From: Dolomedes plantarius
Lineage: Eukaryota; Arthropoda; Arachnida; Araneae; Dolomedidae
Direction of reading: 5' to 3'
NCBI GenBank assembly: GCA_907164885.2
Contig: OU015492.1
Span: forward strand, 204,847,009-204,911,008
Length of the DNA: 64,000 nucleotides
Shown: piece after piece, positions 56,990 to 64,000 of the stretch
Layout of the letters: the number at the start of each line of letters is the position of its first letter
Position numbering within the stretch: position 1 is the first letter of the stretch
Notes under the pieces: generated by a model
Databases searched by the model: none
Seen by the model: the letters and a program-made list of their open reading frames with translations, nothing else
Told to the model about the DNA's origin: nothing
Program-made: the position numbers and the translations under genes

Positions 56990-59424
56990 TCAGTTTCAAT
57001 TTTTATCTATCATTGAAATTTTAAACATAATCTAACACTTCTAATTTATAGGTATAAGCGCTTTTAGGAACTAAACATTATAAATTTTTCAACATAAAAT
57101 ACATTCCCTCACAGTTAAATTCTTAATATTTCTAATATTTCAGCGACCAAACATCAAATTCCTTACACCTAAGTAACATATGTTTACAAATTATAAAACT
57201 CAGCATTTCATAAGGAACAACTATACGCATTTCAAATTGAACTTCTCACGTCACATTTAAAAATTGACAATTCGCCGTTACTTTAAAAACATACCAGCAT
57301 TTCTTATCAAATTTGCATTTCTATTTCAACTTCACATTTAGATACCTATACTCAAACAAATTAGTTTTTGTCCCACTTTCAGACCGATATATAAAATTTT
57401 CTATGTTCCTAGAATTTCGAATTTGTCCTCTCAAAATATCGTACCACTTCACATTTCCCAAAATGCTTAGCATTCTTATATCTTGCGCATTTAAGCGAGC
57501 ATTTACATTATAGTTGACACTTGGCATTTTACGTTTCCTAGATGCAAGAGACTCTGGCATTTCGCACTTGCTTAAAATCTCCCCGTTTTCTCTTTTCCCA
57601 ACCATGAAAACCATTTTTTCACTTTTAAATTAACTAGCCTAAATTTTCTTATAAAATTCAATTAATACTTCCAAAATCAGATTTAGTCTGCTCAACTTAA
57701 TTTCTACTAGTACATTATCTATTTATTAAATTCGTAATATTTTTAAGAATGATTTTTTATGCTTATTATTTTGCACCTTCTAGCATAAATTTTCTAATGT
57801 TACACATTAGAAAATTTATATAAAAAAATAAATATTTTCATCAAATCCTAAGCAATATCTTTAAGTTGTTTTTTTTTTAATCAAACACTAAATATTGTCC
57901 ATTCCCTAAACAATAATTTTTTAGCACATGTAAGTTTACATTTACTTTCCTCAAACTTATCCTTTCAACATGCAATTGAAAAACTCTCGTTTACGAAAAA
58001 AAATTAACTTTCTATTCCAAAGAAATAATTTTTAGCATGCGTGTGTTTAGACATGAAATTTTATTTTTAAAAAAAATGGATTTCCTTTTCAATTTTTGAG
58101 AAGCCTATATTTTTGAAGAACAAATAATTTGTAAAATAAATGCTTTATAAGAAAAAAAAACCTTTCTACTTCTTATAAATAATCCTCTTATATTGTTTTT
58201 GCTAATTTTAATTGAGTTTAATTTTCCTCAATATAGAAAAAGGCCCTTTTTCAACTTCATTTATTATTCACGATGAAATTTGTTCTTTCAAAGAAATTTC
58301 CATTTTGAGAAGAAACGACTGTGGTGGCTAATTTCTTCAGGGAAAAAAAATGGTGGTACTTCATTGTAAAAGAAAGTACTTTGCAGTTCAAAATATTGCT
58401 CTTCAAACTCGAAATGTTTCAAAAGGAAATAGTTTTGTATCACAAGGGGAAACTTTGTCTACCCCAAGGAAATCATACCTCAAGGGAGTCTCACAGGCAC
58501 ATTAGTAGCAAGGTGTCTTGGTTTCAAAACGCCTGCAGTAAGTCAAAAGTTTGTTTTTGTTTTTGTTTTTGTTTTTGTTTGGAGGGAGGTCTTCCGTTGT
58601 TAAAACAATGTATATTTTGATGCGCAGTATCCAATGTGTATTTTGATTTTGTTTTAAAACTTTAAAAGTTTTAAAAAGTTTCAAAACAGAAATTCAAGGG
58701 AAAAACTTGACGAAATAGACTAGATGTGGCAATTTTTTTTTCATATATACTTCCACAGAAATTAGACTATCGCTGACAGAAACTTGTGGCCACATGCATG
58801 AAAGAAATTTAAAAAAAAAAAGAAACATTAGCATGCCCAGACTAGAATTACTATTAAATCTATAAATTACTTTCCTTTTTTTGTCGTTGAAATATATTTT
58901 ATTAAGAGACGGATGCTATTAAAATTCAACTTTTCATTCAGTTTCAATAAAAGAAAAAAGCATTTTTGATAACAGACAATTTATTTAAGTAATTAATCCG
59001 ATTAAGTCCTTAGAACAGTTAGGACATATTTCCTTATTAATGAAATGCTTTTAGTGGCACGTGTACATCCAGATTATTTACCATTTTGCTCGAACTGCAT
59101 AGGATCATTACGCCTGGATGAGCTTTTAAGCCATGCAAAAATGAAAAGCAATTTATCTTTATATTTGTATGCGCTTAATGTAAGGCTTTTTTTTAAATCG
59201 AAACGTGGTTAAGAGTATAGTTAAATTCACCGCGGTAAAGGAAATTAAAGGAAAAGGATTAATTAAAAACGATATGGTATAAAGTTGTGAGCACCCTTTG
59301 AAATACTAAAGGTTACACGTTGACAAGAGAGGGCGGTAATAATTAATGCTCCTAAAACCCATCAAGAGATTAACTTTATTAATTTCTAAATTAAAGGATT
59401 ACAATATTGCGGGCCAAACATATC

Positions 59425-59430
<6 letters not shown>
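56990..59430. other. Unassigned AT-rich DNA
   Basis: About 2.4 kb without recognisable element ends or domains. ORFs such as 57614-57321 (minus) and 58321-58620 (plus) have no motif I know. A short TTTTG run lies at 58550-58580. Confidence 0.5.

Positions 59431-59505
<75 letters not shown>
59431..59505. repeat. (TA)n microsatellite at the Gypsy insertion site
   Basis: About 37 TA units ending directly at the LTR, so the Gypsy element inserted into, or the tract expanded beside, a TA repeat. Confidence 0.97.
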
Positions 59506-59508
<3 letters not shown>

Positions 59509-59859
59509 CACGTAGACGGGTCGAGGGATTAACACAGAGAGCACAATTTAGATAAACGAAACTTTTATTCACAGAAAGCGAGTTAACATGCACCCAGCTG
59601 GAACCTAACTGACTTCCCATCAACTTGAGGGAAGCCTTTTTATACACTAAAGAACTTTCTAGAATTATTTAAATTAAGAGAATTAACATATTTGGTACTT
59701 TCCCGAAGCTTCGAGAAAGCGAACATAAATTAACTAAAAAGAACAGGAAATACTTTCGACAGTCCGTCTTGAGGTTCGAACCGACGACCTTCTGAATTGG
59801 AGCCCAGTGCTTTAGCCATTCGGCCACGTCGTTGCTCGAGAACGTTTGTAAATATGACA
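59506..59859 (-). mobile_element. 3' LTR of a Ty3/Gypsy element (354 bp) and polypurine tract
   Basis: On the minus strand the LTR starts TGTCATATTTACAAACG (59859) and ends CCCGTCTACGTGACA (59506), with TGTCA/TGACA terminal inverted repeats. Immediately upstream is a purine-rich AAAGGTGGGATAA, a plausible polypurine tract for plus-strand priming. The stretch 59770-59832, near the LTR start, is tRNA-like. The 5' LTR lies beyond the window. Confidence 0.9.
59769..59832 (-). repeat. tRNA-Trp-like sequence inside the LTR
   Basis: Minus strand: 'gtggccgaatggctaaagc' (D-arm, box A), 'actgggctccaattcaga' (anticodon arm; CTCCAA loop suggests CCA anticodon), 'aggtcg', then 'tcggttcgaacctc' (T-arm, perfect box B). 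The anticodon stem pairs imperfectly and the acceptor stem is incomplete, so it is unlikely to make a tRNA, but both internal Pol III promoter boxes are good. Confidence 0.75.
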
Positions 59860-60056
59860 TTATCCCACCTTTAAAAGAACAGCGTCTCGCTGTTAGATAA
59901 CTTTTTATTTTTGTTTCTGGAACGCGTTACTGGACCCGAATATTCCTCTTTCTGGTTAGCATCATCATGCTTATTGTCAGCATTCCCTGGTTCCTCTTGA
60001 AGAGTAGTTGGATTTTCCTGTAAGGCTGTTTCTTGCGCATTCGGATCATAGTAGTG

Positions 60057-60874
60057 TTACATGCGTAACACATGCACCACATCTAGTGTTTTTCGTCTTT
60101 TTGACATAGGATCAAAATCTTGAACTTCATAGGTAACGTCGGATAGCTGCCTTAATACTTGATATGGACCGAAATACCTTTTGAGGAGCTTTTCTGATAG
60201 GCCTACTTTACGAAAGGGGGTAAAAATCCATACGAGGGTTCCAGGCAAATAGTTTACTATTCGATGCTTTGCATCATAGATCCGACAATCTTTTTCTTGA
60301 GCTTCCAGTGTCCGTACTCGAGCTAGCTGCCTTGATTCTTCTGCTTGGGTGATTACTCGATCGAGGCAACCCGACACTGTTCCATCAGGGCTATACGGGA
60401 ATATAGTATCCAGTGTTGTTTCGGCTTCTCGACCATACACTAAGCAGAAAGGTGCGAATCCAGTGGTATCTTGTCGAGTGGTATTGTAAGCAAATGTGAC
60501 AAATGGTAGTATTGTGCCCCAGTTTTTCTGTTCTATGTCTACATACATAGACAACATATCGGCTAAAGTTTTGTTAAGTCGCTCAGTCATACAATTTGTT
60601 TGTGGATGGTATGAGGTTGTCATTCGGTGGACAACATTGCAGGGTCTGTAAATTTCGGAAATTAGCTTCGACTGGAAGACTTGTTCTCTATCGGTGTCCG
60701 TGGCGCACCATGCTTCAAAATGATTTCTTCGACAATGAATTTTGCAACTTCGGGTGCTTCAGCGGTTGGCAGAGCTTTTTTTATCGCGTAACGAGTCAAA
60801 TAATCGGTACATACGATGATCCATTTGTTACCAACCTTAGATTTTGGAAATCTTCCTAATAAATCCATACCCAC
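60057..60874 (-). pseudogene. Gypsy integrase core and C-terminal domain, frameshifted
   Basis: The first catalytic Asp lies in 'WIIVCTDYLTRYAIKKAL' near 60820. A frameshift follows around 60690; the second Asp is in another frame ('TDTDREQVFQSKL'), and the frame 60623-60057 gives 'SYHPQTNCMTERLNKTLADM', containing the catalytic Glu (D,D-35-E). The C-terminal part, 'LLKRYFGPYQVLRQLSDVTYEV', is the usual GPY/F module that contacts DNA. The reading frame ends at 60057, about 200 bp from the LTR. The enzyme would insert cDNA into the genome but this copy is broken. Confidence 0.9.
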
Positions 60875-60946
60875 CCGCTGGAAAGGTACCTCTGCGGGAG
60901 GTATAGGAATTAGACGACCAGACGGTTTTTGAGGAACGGATTTTCT

Positions 60947-61700
60947 TCATTGACATTCTTTACAGTGCATTATATAGTGGCGTACGCTTCGATAAAGCCT
61001 AGGCCAATAAAATCTCTTACGTATTCTATCATACGTCTTCACAAATCCGAAGTGGCCGGCAGTTGGTTCGTCATGCAAATGTCGAAGAATATCCAGCCGC
61101 AAATGCTTAGGAATAACTGGTAACCATCTCTTTCCCGAAGGATCAAAATTTTTCTTGCACAGGATCCCGCCGATTATCTCGAGGTCTACTTTGCCAGACT
61201 TTTGTGGCTTCGTGGAAGACTCGGACTCAAAGTATTCAGAAAGCACAGAATCCTTACGTTGCTCACGTGCTAAATCAATGCCGGGGCCAATGGCACTGAT
61301 ATCTACTGAAGTGGCATGGTCATCAATGGGGTTTCTGGAAAGGCTATCGGCATCATTGTGTCTTTTTCCACTTTTGTATACCATAGAAATATCGTATTCT
61401 TGGAGTCTTAGAGCCCATCTTGCCAATTTCCCGGAAGGATCTTTTAAATTAGCTAACCAACACAACGCGTGATGGTCTGTCACAATTGTGAATGGTTTTC
61501 CAAACAAATAAGGGCGGAACTTCATAATGGCCCATACGACTGCAAGGCACTCTCTTTCGGTTGTTGAATAATTTCGTTCGGTTTTTGACAGTGTTCTAGA
61601 TGCATAGGCTATGACTTTTTCCTCGTTCTGTTGCTGTTGGTCCAACACAGCACCAATGCCATATCCACTAGCGTCAGTGTGTAATTCAGTGGGAGCTGTT
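60947..61700 (-). pseudogene. Gypsy RNase H and HHCC zinc-binding domain of integrase
   Basis: Just upstream of the 61648 ATG the frame carries the RNase H active site 'LHTDASGYGIGAVL', then 'KVIAYASRTLSKTERNYSTT', 'FTIVTDHHALCWLANLKDPS' and 'GKRHNDADSLSR', all hallmark RNase H blocks. The integrase N-terminal zinc finger follows: 'HLHDEPTAGHFGFVKTYDRI' with two His, then 'HYIMHCKECQ' with two Cys. A single stop after 'KECQ' separates it from the integrase core, and a frameshift near 61735 separates it from the reverse transcriptase. Confidence 0.93.
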
Positions 61701-61713
61701 TCATCAAATAAAC

Positions 61714-62955
61714 CTAGTATTGGCTCAGAAATGAGCGCTGACTTTCGTCACAGCTCGTTGAAATCTCGTTGTAAGCTTCGTTGAAAGCTTCTTCCTGTGT
61801 AGAGGTCCACATAAATTTGGAATCACCTTTTAGTAAAACCTGGAGAGGCTGGGCTCGATAGCAGAAGCCTTTGATAAAGCGTCTGTAGTAGGAGCACAGT
61901 CCGAGAAAGCTTCTGACGTCATGGATGCTCTTTGGGGCAGGAAAATCATGAACTGCTCTTATTTTATCTGGATCGGGTTTGACGCCTTCACCGGATACTA
62001 GATGGCCCAAGATCTTGATTTCCCTTGCACCAAACAGACATTTCTTAGGATTCAGAATTAGGCCAGCTTCCTGAATGCATTTAAGGACACAGGTGAGCCT
62101 TTTTAGGTGGTCCGAAAAAGTTTGAGAGAATACCACAATATCGTCTAAATAACACAAGCACATTTGCCACTTAAGGTGACGCAGTAAATTGTCCATTGTT
62201 CTCTCAAAAGTTGCTGGAGCATTACAAAGTCCAAACGGCATGACCTTGAACTCATATAAGCCCTCACTGGTGACAAATGCCGTGTTTTCCCGATCTGCTT
62301 CGTCTACCTCTATTTGCCAATATCCCGAATAGAGATCCATGGAAGAGAAAAACTTCGCTCCTTTCAAGCAATCCAACGTGTCGTCGATTAGCGGTAAGGG
62401 ATAAACGTCTTTCTTTGTGACCTTGTTTAAACGTCGATAGTCTACACAAAAGCGCCAGCTACCATCTTTCTTGCGCACGAGAACGACAGGAGAGGACCAC
62501 GGGCTGTCAGATTGCTGAATGACATCCTTTCGTAGCATCTATTCGACTTCGTCATCTATTCGACTTCGTCGTGAAAACTTCCTTAAAAGTTCCAATAGAC
62601 TAGTACTCTGCTCATCGCTAAGATTCGGCGCTATCATCTTGCTGTAATCCACTAACCTTGTACTTTCTTTAGCGGTATCTTCGAAGGCTATCTCAGATAG
62701 GGCACTGATGCATGTAGGATTAATCGACTCGGCATTGCCTATACACATACCTTTCAGAATGCGTCGGGCTTTATTCAGTGAATTAGCGATCCATAATTCA
62801 CCCTTTTTATTTGAGATGTTGATGATCGAGGATGGCATGACAACTTCCTGACTCATTAACATACACTTATTACCTTCTACGATAACATCAACATCCTCAT
62901 CGGCTACGGAGGGAGTGGATACTTGTATCTTTGCCGTAGAGTGTGCAGGGATCAA
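61714..62955 (-). pseudogene. Gypsy pol: linker and reverse transcriptase
   Basis: 62955-62539 is the protease-RT linker. The reverse transcriptase follows from 62538: 'SPWSSPVVLVRKKDGSWRFC', 'VDYRRLNKVTKKDVYPLPLI', 'FSSMDLYSGYWQIEV', 'LCYLDDIVVFS' (the YLDD active site), 'LGLCSYYRRFIKGF' and the connection domain. Between linker and RT a stop lies next to a duplicated 'attcgacttcgtc', and the usual segment with the tether to the RT finger is missing, so this is a deletion/duplication scar. It resembles the Mdg1/412-type lineages of Ty3/Gypsy (inference). Confidence 0.95.
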
Positions 62956-62997
62956 ACAATCTTCTACAGTGTATACGCCCCATTTCTTTTGAGGCTG

Positions 62998-63348
62998 TTA
63001 TTCAGGGAGTATCTTATCAAATATGAACTTCCTCTGTCCACAGTTTATAATGGCTTGGGGTGTCAAGAAATCCCAACCAAGAATGACTTCATGGCTGCAT
63101 TTGGGCATAACGGTGAACTCGAAAGGCTGTGTAAGGTTTCCAATTGTAATACGAAGAACACAGGTCCCTACCGGGCTTACATAGTTACCATCGGCTACTT
63201 TGAGAACCAAGTTCTGTAACGTCCTAAACATAGTTTTTTTCAGGTGACGCCTGTATCTCTCTGAGATTGCCGAAAAAGAAGCTCCAGAATCCACGAGTGC
63301 TCGTATAGGTTGTTCGTCAATGATAACGTCAAGAAAATTTTCTTGCAT
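62998..63348 (-). pseudogene. Gypsy aspartic protease domain
   Basis: The frame contains 'IRALVDSGASFSAIS', with the D-S-G-A active site, and 'HEVILGWDFL', the second conserved block (I-L-G-x-D-F-L) of Gypsy retropepsins. It would process the polyprotein. One stop after 'FDKILPE' separates it from the downstream linker, in the same frame. Confidence 0.92.
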
Positions 63349-63382
63349 AGTAGCGGTGGGAGGATTTTGAGGGGGAGCGGCC

Positions 63383-63973
63383 TCACCTCCAAGGAAGGTC
63401 GCATGGCCTAGTTTTCCTTATCTCGGTGGCCGGGCGACTGACTGGATCTTCGATATGGAGATGGCGATCTATAACGACGGGTCGGCGATCGTCCTCGCAT
63501 GGGACTTGGTGATGGGGCTCTTCCTGTTGCTCGGCTGGTTTCTTCGGCGTCATGGTTGCAGCTATAATAGGAGGGAGCATCAGGTCTATAGTATCTGCGA
63601 GTAACGTCGAGTAGGGATTTTCGGTCAAGGCAGTAGCGCACGACATGTCCTGAACGACCACAATGGAAGCAGACCGGACCGTGGTACGCCACAGGTCTGT
63701 TATCCGTGGTACGCCACAGGTCTGTTTTTCTGTAAGATTGTTCTGGTACAGGTTTTGGTTTTGTATACGTTGACTGGATGCGCCGGTTATGGTCCTGGCG
63801 GCTGGGATGGTATGTACGGCAGCTGGGGTGGTCCTTTCAAATCTTTCCCCAGATAGAGGAGCTAAAGTTTTTTCTACCTCCCCTCTCACAATGGCTTCAA
63901 TAGCTTGCAGACCGGCCTGTGGCTCTTCTATTTGAGGTGCAATGTACGCACGACATGTCCTGAACGACCACAA
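63383..63973 (-). pseudogene. Gypsy gag 3' part with zinc knuckle
   Basis: One frame (63692-63408) encodes 'VCFHCGRSGHVVRYCLDRKS', a CCHC knuckle (C-x2-C-x4-H-x4-C), followed by an Arg/Ser-Pro-rich tail. A second overlapping frame (63973-63383) covers the region upstream, including 'EAIVRGEVEKTLAPLS'. The two overlap through frameshifts and a duplication (63641-63692 repeated at 63951-64000), so the original gag frame cannot be followed here. The remainder of gag and the 5' LTR lie outside the window. Confidence 0.85.
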
Positions 63974-64000
63974 TGGAAGCAGACCGGACCGTGGTACGCC
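63641..64000. repeat. 310 bp tandem duplication of the zinc-knuckle coding segment
   Basis: 'cgacatgtcctgaacgacca' through 'gaccgtggtacgcc' occurs at 63641 and again at 63951, identical as far as the window shows. The step of 310 bp is not a multiple of 3. 'tccgtggtacgccacaggtc' is also repeated locally at 63676-63725. Confidence 0.85.

Noticed and set aside
57321..57614. 97-codon minus-strand ORF
   Set aside because: No recognisable motif, AT-rich surroundings, no splice or promoter evidence.
59769..59832. Functional tRNA-Trp gene
   Set aside because: Anticodon stem is imperfect, acceptor stem is missing and it lies within an LTR.
59669..59860. 63-codon minus-strand ORF in the LTR
   Set aside because: It is a reading of the tRNA-like segment and LTR without domain support.
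61155..61472. Plus-strand ORFs over 60.6-63.2 kb
   Set aside because: Shadow frames opposite the Gypsy pol domains, which carry clear motifs on the minus strand.

Overview
This is a 64 kb, AT-rich, eukaryotic window in which I can find no convincing host gene. Almost everything recognisable is a transposable element, a dead copy of one, or a tandem repeat. The mixture (many Tc1/mariner and pogo-like elements, TTAA-flanked elements, Helitrons, Gypsy LTR elements, a LINE and tRNA-derived SINEs with (CAA)n tails, long (TA)n tracts) fits an arthropod. The Gag-like ORF near 45 kb and the Gypsy polyprotein near 62 kb resemble those annotated in spiders, so a spider is my best guess; this is inference, not proof.

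Layout. 0-7.6 kb: a pair of hAT-like repeats, a LINE 3' fragment with a SINE inserted in it, and two minisatellites. 7.6-11.0 kb: a Helitron whose terminal TA-rich end has taken two mariner elements in succession. 11-20 kb: SINEs, an orphan transposase N terminus, another Helitron, and two mariner-like elements, one carrying a solo LTR. 20.0-24.9 kb: a TTAA-flanked MITE split exactly at an internal TTAA by a 4.2 kb TTAA-flanked element that carries a broken coding frame (four ORFs in one frame, three stops) with motifs reminiscent of a FEN/PIN-type nuclease. 24.9-30 kb: a SINE carrying a solo LTR, a third Helitron family, a tRNA-like sequence and microsatellites. 30.8-38.5 kb: a mariner with a TTAA MITE inside it, a pogo-like MITE containing two different Helitrons, another solo LTR and another TTAA MITE. 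39-48 kb: a pair of palindromic Harbinger-like MITEs in inverted orientation flanking a Gypsy-type LTR element that has gag, zinc knuckle and protease motifs but no visible reverse transcriptase, and that has itself been hit by a hAT MITE, a piggyBac-like MITE and a Helitron. 48-59 kb: a SINE, a fourth solo LTR (with a Helitron inside), a nine-copy 187 bp satellite, two TTAA MITEs sharing one TTAA, and a 98 bp foldback array. 59.5-64.0 kb: the 3' LTR and degenerate gag-pol of a Ty3/Gypsy element on the minus strand that runs off the window end.

How the parts relate. Element boundaries were set by terminal sequences and target-site duplications readable directly in the DNA: TA for mariner/pogo, TTAA for piggyBac/Kolobok-type, TAA for Harbinger-like, 8 bp for hAT, 4 bp for the solo LTRs, and A|TC...CTAG|T for Helitrons. 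These boundaries give a relative order of insertion for many elements. The LINE and several SINEs share a (CAA)n tail, which suggests a shared retrotransposition machinery. All recognisable transposase or polyprotein frames here carry stops, frameshifts or deletions, so no autonomous element is evident.
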